From: Candidatus Stahliibacteriota bacterium
Lineage (GTDB): Bacteria; Hydrothermota; Tepidihabitantia; SM23-42
Assembly (NCBI GenBank): GCA_030670605.1
Contig: DAOVBK010000062.1
Span: 1-7,745 of the forward strand
DNA length: 7,745 nt
Direction of reading: 5' to 3'
Shown: in pieces, positions 1 to 6,682 of the stretch
Layout: the number at the start of each line of letters is the position of its first letter
Numbering within the stretch: the stretch's first letter is position 1
Notes under the pieces: generated by a model
Databases searched by the model: none
What the model was told of the DNA's origin: nothing
The model's input: only the letters and a program-made list of their open reading frames with translations
Translations under genes and position numbers: made by a program

Positions 1-99
1 TGCAGTGTTTTCTTGCAGTATTTTATAGTCCTTAATAAGTTTCTGGAGCCGGTTACTGGTCTTCACCAGGTGTCTTAACGCTTCTAAGATAGTATCCAT
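1..99 (-). CDS. N-terminus of a small putative coiled-coil protein (partial, runs off the left edge)
   Basis: An open frame of 33 codons begins with ATG at 99 and is still open at the window edge. The peptide starts MDTILEALRHLVKTSN and continues with a charged, leucine-rich helix. Hydrophobic residues at L11, L18, L21, Y25 and L28 fit heptad spacing, so a coiled coil is likely. There is no signal peptide or membrane segment, which suggests a cytoplasmic protein. AGG lies 5 bases before the ATG and GGAAGG lies 12 bases before it. A near-consensus promoter is placed just upstream at 126-153, and the promoter is the best evidence that this short frame is real. The family is not recognisable from 33 residues. 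Small division-associated coiled-coil proteins such as ZapB look like this, but that is only a resemblance. The gene is separated from the glycosyltransferase stop at 160 by 60 bases that hold the promoter. Confidence 0.55.
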   Translation of the reverse strand, partial: MDTILEALRHLVKTSNRLQKLIKDYKILQENTA

Positions 100-125
100 G
101 ATAACCTAAGGCCTTCCAAACAATA

Positions 126-153
126 ATTGTAAGGATGTTAGGAGAGATGTCAA
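126..153 (-). promoter_or_regulatory. Sigma70-type promoter for the left-edge gene
   Basis: On the minus strand TTGACA (148-153, perfect -35) is followed after 16 bases by TACAAT (126-131, five of six matches to the -10 box). The predicted transcription start is near 119, giving a short leader of about 20 bases that contains GGAAGG (112-117) and AGG (105-107) before the ATG at 99. It sits in the gap after the upstream glycosyltransferase stop codon, so the left-edge gene is probably transcribed independently of it. Confidence 0.65.
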
Positions 154-159
154 GATGAC

Positions 160-1683
160 TTACTTCTTTACCTTCAGGAGTGTGAAACGTGGCTCAGGTG
201 TCTGAAACACAATCGCGTAATTCTCTCTGCTTGTCTCGGTCAATGCGGGCATGAGATAACGCTCTGTTGAAATGCCGAGTTCATAAAAGCCATCAATAAT
301 GATATAATCACTCTGTTGTATTGCCTGTTTAACTCTTTCACGATCTTCAGTAAAAGGATATCTGAACGATTTATTTCCGGCAACGACGTAAACGAATTCA
401 GGCTTCCGCGCCATGATAACCTTGTCACGAGGAATCCTTTCCTTTATTACTTCGATTACTTCGAAATAGTGCTGCCAATCAGGACGATACCCGAAATATT
501 TATCACCTTTGGCGAATTCAGCCCGAATGGACAATGCACTCTGGGTACTTATTCCAATCACAACAGCATTGAGTATCACAACTAGTGCGACAAATACACA
601 TGGCAAATGCGTAAAATGTATCCTCTTCGCCACCCGGTATATGCCCATAATAACGTATAACGAAAGAATCCAGACAATAGGCAACAGGAATCTATCCGAA
701 GACCATACATCAGGCCAGAGCAGCAAAATGCACAAACTGATCGTGAAATATAATTCAATCACTGAAATTTCTCGTAATCGACTCACAAAACCAATCGAGA
801 CAAATATAAGCAGGACAACGCCGACTATCCCCAAAGGTATCTCTGATACTAACACAGGCAGCAGCGTTTTCGGAATCACTTTGGTTAAATAGAACACAAT
901 ATTACGCCACATACGGAGTGCATAGTCAGTTATACCAGCTCTACCCAGCAGGGATTGATACGGGTCTTTGGCAATGAGTTGCTCAATATACGATTGCTCC
1001 TGGGGGATACCTGCACTTCTTATGTACCACGGTATAGCTACAGCGCTAAAAATGAATAGAAACACCAGAAGATGCTTATACTCTTTTTTGATCAACAAGA
1101 AGATCACCATAGCGGTGACAAGGGTGATGCCAGATGTTCTTATGAGAAACGAATATGTCGCCAAGACAAATGACAGATAGTAAAATAATGCTCCCCTCTC
1201 GCGTGCTTTCATAAACAAGTAGATTGCCCCCAGTGAAAAACAGATAAATGGCACTTCGCTGAGAATTCTGCTGTTATATGCCAGAAGTAGCGGTAACGAA
1301 AGGTACAACGGTATATGCAGAATGACCCTATTTCCCAGAAGCATTTCACTTATTTTATACAAAAAGAATATCGAACAGATACCAGTCAGGAGTATGAAAA
1401 ACTTGAGTACGATGAAATTCGAACCAAAAAGAAACATCGGCAGAGATAATAATAAGGGAAAGCCGAAAGGAAATTTCGTATGCTGTGGTTCATCCGGTAA
1501 ATGAATATCACGGTATCCCTTACCACTTACTATGGATTCTGCAAGAATAATATATGACGCATTATCACCGCCGGTGAACAGACGCGGATTGAACAAGAGA
1601 ACCGATAATACTAAATAGATAACGACAAAGAGAAGAAGATATATGCTACGGTGTGCATGAGGCTTTTTCATTGCAGCAATCAA
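160..1683 (-). CDS. Polytopic membrane glycosyltransferase, GT39/ArnT-like (tandem paralog A)
   Basis: A 507-residue integral membrane protein with a positively charged start, a first helix at about residues 14-32 and many further hydrophobic segments up to about residue 380, then a soluble C-terminal domain of about 120 residues. After the first helix comes an acidic loop motif, GGDN (38-41, D40), then YIILAESIVSGKGY and HTKFPFGFPLLL. This is the place where PMT/ArnT-type enzymes (GT-C fold) carry the catalytic aspartate. SEVP at 142-145 and RFLLP at 331-335 are also typical of the class. These enzymes transfer a sugar from a polyprenyl-phosphate carrier to a periplasmic acceptor; donor and acceptor cannot be read here. 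The C-terminal domain has a MARKPEFVY motif (424-432) shared with the neighbouring paralog. The TTG start is chosen because AAAGGGAG (1688-1695) lies just before it; ATG at 1671 is the alternative (503 residues) but is too far from that site. Confidence 0.85.
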   Translation of the reverse strand: MIAAMKKPHAHRSIYLLLFVVIYLVLSVLLFNPRLFTGGDNASYIILAESIVSGKGYRDIHLPDEPQHTKFPFGFPLLLSLPMFLFGSNFIVLKFFILLTGICSIFFLYKISEMLLGNRVILHIPLYLSLPLLLAYNSRILSEVPFICFSLGAIYLFMKARERGALFYYLSFVLATYSFLIRTSGITLVTAMVIFLLIKKEYKHLLVFLFIFSAVAIPWYIRSAGIPQEQSYIEQLIAKDPYQSLLGRAGITDYALRMWRNIVFYLTKVIPKTLLPVLVSEIPLGIVGVVLLIFVSIGFVSRLREISVIELYFTISLCILLLWPDVWSSDRFLLPIVWILSLYVIMGIYRVAKRIHFTHLPCVFVALVVILNAVVIGISTQSALSIRAEFAKGDKYFGYRPDWQHYFEVIEVIKERIPRDKVIMARKPEFVYVVAGNKSFRYPFTEDRERVKQAIQQSDYIIIDGFYELGISTERYLMPALTETSRENYAIVFQTPEPRFTLLKVKK

Positions 1684-1687
1684 TGCG

Positions 1688-1695
1688 CTCCCTTT
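1688..1695 (-). promoter_or_regulatory. Ribosome binding site that favours the TTG start of glycosyltransferase A
   Basis: The minus strand reads AAAGGGAG, then four bases (CGCA), then TTG at 1683-1681. The in-frame ATG at 1671 is 16 bases from the same purine run, which is too far for normal initiation. This favours TTG, though the short spacing from the final G leaves some doubt. Confidence 0.5.
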
Positions 1696-1752
1696 CTACG
1701 GATGTCTGTTGTCATGATGACCTTTGTAGCTCTTGAAGACTGATTCTCACTT

Positions 1753-1761
1753 GTTATACCA
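1753..1761 (-). promoter_or_regulatory. Possible extended -10 promoter for glycosyltransferase A
   Basis: In the 111-base gap between the two paralogs the minus strand contains TGGTATAAC, matching an extended -10 (TGn plus TATAAC, five of six). There is no good -35 box; at 17 bases the hexamer is GCGTTA. A start near 1746 would give a leader of about 60 bases before the TTG. The gene may instead be read through from the upstream paralog, since no terminator is visible between them. Confidence 0.3.
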
Positions 1762-1794
1762 TACTTGAGTCTTCTTAACGCTTATCCACATCAC

Positions 1795-3318
1795 CTATTT
1801 CTTCACTTCTATGAGATAAAATGGCGGTTTGGCAGTCTTGGTCACGATCTTGAAGTTATCACGTTCCTCCATGACCACTGATTTCAGAAAGTTCCTCACG
1901 AAATTTTCTCCCTTAAAATTATCGAGTATTATGTAATCACTATCCCAAAATGCTTTTCGTACTTCCTTTGTATCATCTGTAAAGGGCCACCGAAATGATT
2001 TACGGTGTGATAGCAAATATACGAATTCGGGTTTCCTTGCCATAACGACCTTATCTTGAGGAGCATTCTCGCCTATCCAATCGATGATTTGAAAATAGTG
2101 TACCCAATCAAGCATGTATCCAGCATATTTGTTACCATGCAAGTGCATTGAATTGGCAATGATAGATTGATGGGCGAGCGGAACGATCATTGCGATATTC
2201 AGTGCAATGAAAATCGCAACGAACATATGAACGAGAAATCTGAGCTTGATTCGTCTCGCAATCTGAAAAACGCCCAAGAAAGAATAAAAAACAAGAAACG
2301 GTGTCAAAGGTAGCAAAAAGCGTGACGACGACCAAATCCTTGGCCAAATCAAAATGATGGTGAGTGAAACAAGACAGTAGATTTCAATGACTGTGGGTCT
2401 TTTGATTCGCTGCGCGAACCCAAGTATGGTCAAAATAAGAAACACAAAACCAACCATTTGCATTATTACACGTGATTTCAAAATCGGCAGGACTATTGTT
2501 GAAAAGATAGTAAAAGTATAGAAGATGAAGTTCTCCCACAGCCGCACGATGATATCGAAAACGGCTATCCTACCGAGTTCAAGTTGATAAGGATTTTTCA
2601 GAAAAATCTCATCGAAATATGTCCAGGTCTGGGGAATGCGCGAATTTCGTATTTGCCACGGTATGAATACAACAAGAAACATGACGAGGAGTATGGCACA
2701 ATACCTATATTCCTTTCTGAACAGCAAAATCACTCCCATGGCAACAATCAAAGCAATGCCGGCCGTGCGTAAAAGATAGGAATAAACCGCAAGGACAAAG
2801 GCGATGTGATAGAAGACAGGTTTGTTCTTACGCGCTTCTAAGAAAAAGTATATCGCAGCAACAGAAAAACAGAGATAAGGAATTTCTGACATCACATGGT
2901 GGCTATATACGTAAAAAAGCGGAAGAAACACATAGAAAGCCATCACAAAAATGGTTTTTTCCTTGAACAACTGTTCGGTTATTCGGTAAATAAAGAAAAA
3001 TCCTAGAACACCGGTTATGAGAACCAAGACCTTAAGCACAAACAGATTGTAACCGAAAAGAAGCATCGGGATTGATAAAAGCAAGGGGAATCCAAACGGA
3101 AACTTCGTGTGTGGTGTTTCTTCGGGCAGATGTATATCAGTGTATCCCTTACCGCTGACAATCGATTCAGAGAGTATTATATACCGAGCATTATCTCCAC
3201 CGATAAAGAGTCGTGGACTGAATAGTAGCACTGACAGCAGTAGATAAATACCAAGAAAAAGCAACAGCCATCTATTTCTCTTAAACAGTGTTCTCCCCCA
3301 ACGCTTCGCACCCTGCAT
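1795..3318 (-). CDS. Polytopic membrane glycosyltransferase, GT39/ArnT-like (tandem paralog B)
   Basis: A close paralog of the gene at 160-1683 with the same order of features: basic N-terminus (MQGAKRWGRTLFKRNR), first helix at about 17-34, GGDN loop motif with D42, YIILSESIVSGKGY, HTKFPFGFPLLL, SEIP, WPRIWSSSRFLLP, and a soluble C-terminal domain with MARKPEFVY at 426-434. The expected activity is transfer of a sugar from a polyprenyl-phosphate donor to a periplasmic acceptor; the substrate is unknown. The open frame extends up to an ATG at 3444, but I place the start at ATG 3318. A perfect TTGACA-17-TATAAT promoter ends six bases before that ATG, so a transcript could not include the upstream codons. 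The resulting length, 507 residues, matches the paralog, and the extra 42 residues have no counterpart there. ATG at 3339 lies inside the promoter spacer. There is no Shine-Dalgarno site at 3318, consistent with leaderless translation. Confidence 0.88.
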   Translation of the reverse strand: MQGAKRWGRTLFKRNRWLLLFLGIYLLLSVLLFSPRLFIGGDNARYIILSESIVSGKGYTDIHLPEETPHTKFPFGFPLLLSIPMLLFGYNLFVLKVLVLITGVLGFFFIYRITEQLFKEKTIFVMAFYVFLPLFYVYSHHVMSEIPYLCFSVAAIYFFLEARKNKPVFYHIAFVLAVYSYLLRTAGIALIVAMGVILLFRKEYRYCAILLVMFLVVFIPWQIRNSRIPQTWTYFDEIFLKNPYQLELGRIAVFDIIVRLWENFIFYTFTIFSTIVLPILKSRVIMQMVGFVFLILTILGFAQRIKRPTVIEIYCLVSLTIILIWPRIWSSSRFLLPLTPFLVFYSFLGVFQIARRIKLRFLVHMFVAIFIALNIAMIVPLAHQSIIANSMHLHGNKYAGYMLDWVHYFQIIDWIGENAPQDKVVMARKPEFVYLLSHRKSFRWPFTDDTKEVRKAFWDSDYIILDNFKGENFVRNFLKSVVMEERDNFKIVTKTAKPPFYLIEVKK

Positions 3319-3324
3319 CTTTTG

Positions 3325-3353
3325 ATTATATGTCTTCATATGCGATATGTCAA
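3325..3353 (-). promoter_or_regulatory. Perfect-consensus sigma70 promoter, apparently leaderless, for glycosyltransferase B
   Basis: On the minus strand TTGACA (3348-3353) and TATAAT (3325-3330) are separated by 17 bases, matching both consensus boxes completely. Only six bases (CAAAAG, 3319-3324) lie between the -10 box and the ATG at 3318. The expected start of transcription, about seven bases after the -10 box, is therefore the A of the ATG. No ribosome binding site could fit in such a transcript. Confidence 0.75.
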
Positions 3354-3397
3354 CGGCGACCCGCACTGCAAACACATCATTCTTCTTCGTATAATAC

Positions 3398-3409
3398 CCC
3401 TCAGGAGGG
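3398..3409. promoter_or_regulatory. Small palindrome between the divergent promoters (possible operator)
   Basis: CCCTC-AG-GAGGG is an inverted repeat with five-base arms and a two-base centre. It lies 7 bases upstream of the plus-strand -35 box (3417) and about 45 bases upstream of the minus-strand -35 box (3353). The location is suitable for a regulator of one or both glycosyltransferase genes. The arms are short, so chance is a real possibility. Confidence 0.2.
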
Positions 3410-3416
3410 TCTTCTA

Positions 3417-3444
3417 TTGACACAAAATAAATTACTGGTATCAT
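3417..3444 (+). promoter_or_regulatory. Sigma70-type promoter, apparently leaderless, for glycosyltransferase C
   Basis: TTGACA (3417-3422, perfect -35) is followed after 16 bases by TATCAT (3439-3444, five of six). Six bases (TCAATC) separate the -10 box from the GTG at 3451, so the predicted first transcribed base is the G of the start codon. The arrangement mirrors the divergent promoter at 3325-3353. The preceding in-frame stop codon TGA (3418-3420) lies within the -35 box. Confidence 0.65.
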
Positions 3445-3450
3445 TCAATC

Positions 3451-5073
3451 GTGAGAAAATCTATATTACTACTACTCTGCATTGTACTTATCGGTGGCAG
3501 CATTCTCAGATTCTACGGTCTGGAATGGGGAGTACCACGACAACCCTACTGGCGCTATCATTATCAGGATGAGGGTTTCACGTTAGGGTTGATCCTGAGA
3601 ATGAAACCGACAGAGCTCAACCCACACTATTTCATTAACCCGACATTTCACTATTACACACTTCTACTCTCAGTGAAAATGGCATCACTCGTAGGCTATG
3701 TTCAACCCTTGTCTCTACCGATCAGAACCAATAACTTGGGTCAGCCATTAGATGGTGTATCGCTGCCTGACTACGCCAAAATGTTCTATGTTGTCCGAAT
3801 CGTGTCGATCATTCAGGGTATCCTGCTCATTCTCCTCGTTTTCCTCATCGGCAGAAATCTATACAATGCTGTTGTAGGAGTACTTGCAGCCAGCCTCACT
3901 GCGGTGCTTCCCACGCTCGTTTTTCAATCCCACATGTTTGTGGTCGATGCCCCAGGTGTTTTCTGGCTTGCCGTGGCATTCTGGTTCCTAACGACCAGAG
4001 CCCGGGGAACTAAGGAAGTGCTCTGGTACATTATCGCAGGTATACTCATCGGTATTGCCGTTGGTACAAAGTACACTAATATCCTTATCATGATTCCATT
4101 TTTTTGCCGAGTCTATATGACAAATCGCGAGTCTAAAAGCACCTTTTTTGGCAGAGCTGTCAACAAGAACACTATCCTAACCTGTGCTGTGGCAATTGCT
4201 GTCTTTTTTCTTACATCCCCGCACATAATTCTCTCGTTCAGTGAATTCCTCTATGGTAACAGCAAAGGATTTGGCGGTATCTTTGGCGAACGCGGGTTGC
4301 TTACGTACAACCGGTATGGCATCAATCTGCTCTCACCATTCACTATTTCGACCTTCCATTCACTCCTTTTGCCACTGACACTCACGGCAGTTCTCGGAAT
4401 ATGCTATCTCATCTACCAGAAAAGAGATAGCGACAGACTCCTCCTCGCGTATATTGTACCGTTTTATGTGCTCCTCATACTTAATGCCTCTCCACATCTG
4501 CGCCATTTTCTTTCCGTGCTCCCGTTTCTAATGCTCGCAACAGGTCGACTTCTCGCTGATATAATTACACACAAAAAGCACAGAATTATACAGTGTGTCG
4601 GCATTCTTACATTGGTGATTGTTGTTCTTCATCCGCTCGCATTTTCGCTCGCGTTCCTCAGGAGAATGGACGCGTATGATACACGTATCGAGTGTGCTGA
4701 CTGGATAAAGGAAAACATGGCTAAGGACACGGTCATCGGTGTCGCTACGTTCTTCCCATTCAATTATACACCGCCTCTCGAGACATTCACTCGTAATATT
4801 GTGGTGACTGACTACGATTATCAAAAGTTACTGCAAGCAGAACCGCATTTTTTCATTATTACGGAGTACGAGTACGAGGAATGCCGCCACACCAAGAAAA
4901 GCACGTTTGCGTGCCGGCGATTCACCAGAAGGCTTTTTAGTGGAGAGCACTATCGCGTCGAAAAAGTATTCGAAAGGGATTTTAGTATTCTGGGGATCGA
5001 CATACAACCCCATTTTCCACTATCGTGGAACCCTGTAAGCCCAATAATCTATGTTTTTGTACTTAAATCTTGA
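3451..5073 (+). CDS. Polytopic membrane glycosyltransferase, GT39/PMT_2-like
   Basis: A 540-residue membrane protein with an N-terminal helix (about 4-20), then a periplasmic loop with the acidic pair D40-E41 in YHYQDEGF, then FINPTFHYYTLLL (61-73), a layout typical of PMT_2/GT39-type GT-C enzymes. VVDAP (164-168, D166), GTKYT (205-209) and RHFLSVLPF (351-359) match other conserved positions of the class. Hydrophobic segments continue to about residue 400 and a soluble C-terminal domain of about 135 residues follows. The likely role is sugar transfer from a polyprenyl-phosphate donor in the periplasm; the acceptor is unknown. It is only distantly similar to the two minus-strand paralogs. GTG 3451 is the only sensible start: an in-frame TGA lies at 3418-3420, no other start codon lies between, and the next ATG is 50 codons on, past the catalytic loop. 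There is no Shine-Dalgarno site. The 3' end overlaps that of lptB by 11 bases, tail to tail, leaving no room for an external terminator. Confidence 0.88.
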   Translation: MRKSILLLLCIVLIGGSILRFYGLEWGVPRQPYWRYHYQDEGFTLGLILRMKPTELNPHYFINPTFHYYTLLLSVKMASLVGYVQPLSLPIRTNNLGQPLDGVSLPDYAKMFYVVRIVSIIQGILLILLVFLIGRNLYNAVVGVLAASLTAVLPTLVFQSHMFVVDAPGVFWLAVAFWFLTTRARGTKEVLWYIIAGILIGIAVGTKYTNILIMIPFFCRVYMTNRESKSTFFGRAVNKNTILTCAVAIAVFFLTSPHIILSFSEFLYGNSKGFGGIFGERGLLTYNRYGINLLSPFTISTFHSLLLPLTLTAVLGICYLIYQKRDSDRLLLAYIVPFYVLLILNASPHLRHFLSVLPFLMLATGRLLADIITHKKHRIIQCVGILTLVIVVLHPLAFSLAFLRRMDAYDTRIECADWIKENMAKDTVIGVATFFPFNYTPPLETFTRNIVVTDYDYQKLLQAEPHFFIITEYEYEECRHTKKSTFACRRFTRRLFSGEHYRVEKVFERDFSILGIDIQPHFPLSWNPVSPIIYVFVLKS

Positions 5074-5779
5074 ATTTCTCGCCGAGGTATAATTCCCTGG
5101 CTTTTGGGTTGTTTATGAGTGTTTGTGCGTCTCCTGCCATGAGTACTTTTGCGTCATATATAATATAGGCATGGTCGGTAATCTCAAGGGTCTCACGGAC
5201 ATTGTGATCTGATATGAGAATCCCGATCCCTCTATCCTTGAGGTGAAGGATCAAGTCCTGCAAGTCAGCCCGCGAAATCGGATCAATACCCGTAAATGGT
5301 TCATCGAGAAGCAGAAATTTCGGGTCACTGATAAGAGCGCGAGCAATCTCAACGCGCCTGCGCTCACCACCCGAGAGTGTGTATGCCTTTTGTCTCCGCA
5401 CATGTTTTAGGTTAAAATCATCCAATGCCTTCTCTGTTTTCTCTTGAGCATCTTTCGAGTTCTCACCGAGAATTTCATATATAGCAATAAGATTCTCATC
5501 CACTCTCAGCTTCCGGAATACACTCGGTTCCTGGCATAAGAATGATATGCCGAGCCGGGCTCGCTGGTACATCGGCAGTTGCGTGATATGCATATCACCG
5601 AGCACAATATCACCACCATGCGGTGCGAGCAGGCCCACGATCATGTTGAATGTAGTCGTCTTCCCTGCTCCATTCGGTCCAAGCAAACCAACGACCTCAC
5701 CTCGCTTTATTTCGAGATTTATCTTGTCAACAACGACTCTGCGACCGAAAATTTTAGTAAGATTCTTAGTCGCTAACAT
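5063..5779 (-). CDS. lptB: LPS export ABC transporter ATP-binding protein LptB
   Basis: A 238-residue ABC ATPase, close to the usual LptB length. Motifs in order: Walker A GPNGAGKTT (34-42), Q-loop Q83 in FLCQEPSVFRKL, signature LSGGE (135-139) continuing RRRVEIARAL, Walker B LLLDE (156-160, catalytic E160), D-loop IDPIS (165-169) and switch H192 in SDHNVRET. QEPSVFR, GGERRRVEIARAL, DHNVRET and the C-terminal YLGEKFKI are characteristic of LptB rather than of general ABC ATPases. LptB drives LPS extraction from the inner membrane by LptFG and its passage along the Lpt bridge; lptF and lptG are not in this window. The start is ATG 5779, not the ATG at 5821, because homologs begin at this point and GAAGG lies 8 bases upstream. 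The gene begins 14 bases inside the end of the ostA-like gene, suggesting translational coupling. Confidence 0.95.
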   Translation of the reverse strand: MLATKNLTKIFGRRVVVDKINLEIKRGEVVGLLGPNGAGKTTTFNMIVGLLAPHGGDIVLGDMHITQLPMYQRARLGISFLCQEPSVFRKLRVDENLIAIYEILGENSKDAQEKTEKALDDFNLKHVRRQKAYTLSGGERRRVEIARALISDPKFLLLDEPFTGIDPISRADLQDLILHLKDRGIGILISDHNVRETLEITDHAYIIYDAKVLMAGDAQTLINNPKARELYLGEKFKI

Positions 5780-6659
5780 CTTCGTCGCCTTCGCGCATGT
5801 GCACAACGCCCCGCGGCTCACCGGTCACAATGATACGGTTTGCCTGTCCCTCTTCGAATAATACAGTAATCTTCTCACCTTCAACAATGTTCTTGGTACC
5901 ATTCTTGGTGAAGTATTGTGACCACCCGTTATGTACACTTAACGACTCGATGTCATTATCCTTCATAACAAAACTGCCAGTTTCACCGATGATCCTATTG
6001 CCCACCTCAGTGATGAACGGTTTCGTCATGGTGCCGTGTTCTGTTTTCACATCGTAGACAAATGTGTCGCACGTAACAACAACACTATCAATTGTTGCCA
6101 CAACAGAATCATACCCATAGAGGACATTTGCCTTGTTGTCCAATCGGAATCTCTGCGCCTCGACAAACATTGGCGAACGCTCTTTTCTCAAGATCTCCAG
6201 CGAAGGATTATTCATAAGCCATCCGATTTCAGCCTCAAGGTCATACTGTGCAGCGGCGCCAAATGCCCGTAATGTGCTGTCAGTTGCCTCGATCATCACA
6301 TTGCTGAACATCTCAACGTTCTTTCCGGCACCGTCATACACAAGTGAATCAGAAGTAAAGATTTCGTTCCTCCTCGCAAGAAGAACATTGCCTCTAAGAA
6401 AACCCTGCCTGCTGTTGAAGTCATATGTAGCAAAGTCTGCACTGATTTCGCCCTGGTCATCAACAATATGGATATTGTCTTTAAGAATCACATAGTTCCT
6501 CATTTCATTGTATTTTGCTTCAGCACACGTGATCCGTGTTTTTTCATCCTCAATAATCACGTTGCCAATAAGATGGACAATACTCTCACCATTTTCTTTG
6601 ATAATCTCAACTCTATCAGCGGAAAACGGCGTGAGGCAAAACAGGAATATTAGCAACAT
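5766..6659 (-). CDS. OstA/LptA-like periplasmic LPS transport protein
   Basis: A 297-residue exported protein that starts with a hydrophobic stretch (MLLIFLFCLTPFSA) and a probable signal peptidase site before DRVEI. The rest is almost all short beta strands in a repeat of about 30 residues, with turn motifs at GN 32, DN 61, GN 90, SN 119, NN 150, YD 183, KP 213 and HN 243, and companion phrases such as AKYNE, ATYDF, LVYDG and FVYDV. This is the OstA/LptA fold, which stacks into a beta-sheet groove carrying LPS across the periplasm. E. coli LptA is about 185 residues, so this version is considerably longer. Placement between lptC and lptB supports the role. The signal peptide lacks the usual basic residues before its hydrophobic core, and no Shine-Dalgarno site precedes the ATG. 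The frame is open upstream through a repeat up to the lptC stop, with no ATG, GTG, TTG or CTG in it, so the N-terminus may be eroded or use a rare start codon. Confidence 0.85.
   Translation of the reverse strand: MLLIFLFCLTPFSADRVEIIKENGESIVHLIGNVIIEDEKTRITCAEAKYNEMRNYVILKDNIHIVDDQGEISADFATYDFNSRQGFLRGNVLLARRNEIFTSDSLVYDGAGKNVEMFSNVMIEATDSTLRAFGAAAQYDLEAEIGWLMNNPSLEILRKERSPMFVEAQRFRLDNKANVLYGYDSVVATIDSVVVTCDTFVYDVKTEHGTMTKPFITEVGNRIIGETGSFVMKDNDIESLSVHNGWSQYFTKNGTKNIVEGEKITVLFEEGQANRIIVTGEPRGVVHMREGDEDVSD
5788..5792 (-). promoter_or_regulatory. Ribosome binding site for lptB, inside the end of the ostA-like gene
   Basis: The minus strand reads GAAGG, then eight bases, then ATG at 5779. It lies within the last codons of the upstream gene (stop at 5766-5768), which fits coupled translation and decides the lptB start over the more upstream ATG at 5821. 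Confidence 0.6.
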
Positions 6660-6682
6660 TGCAAGATCACGTAATCTGGGTT

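Noticed and set aside
1711..1721. GTCAT-G-ATGAC palindrome upstream of glycosyltransferase A
   Set aside because: Five-base arms with a single central base and no accompanying promoter; expected by chance at this length.
1735..1774. Inverted repeat GAAGACT / AGTCTTC between the two paralogs as a terminator or operator
   Set aside because: Only seven pairs with a 26-base loop and no T-run; too weak to call.
3403..3419. Perfect AGGAGG followed eight bases later by TTG (3417) on the plus strand
   Set aside because: The TTG is in a different frame from glycosyltransferase C and would give only a short peptide overlapping it; the TTG is also part of the -35 box. Probably coincidence.
3319..3444. 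42-codon upstream extension of glycosyltransferase B to the ATG at 3444
   Set aside because: It would put the start upstream of a perfect promoter, leave six bases between divergent starts, and overlap the opposite promoter; the paralog has no matching residues.
5547..5861. Plus-strand open frames antisense to lptB and the ostA-like gene
   Set aside because: They lie opposite strongly supported conserved genes, have no recognisable motifs, and are explained as shadow frames.
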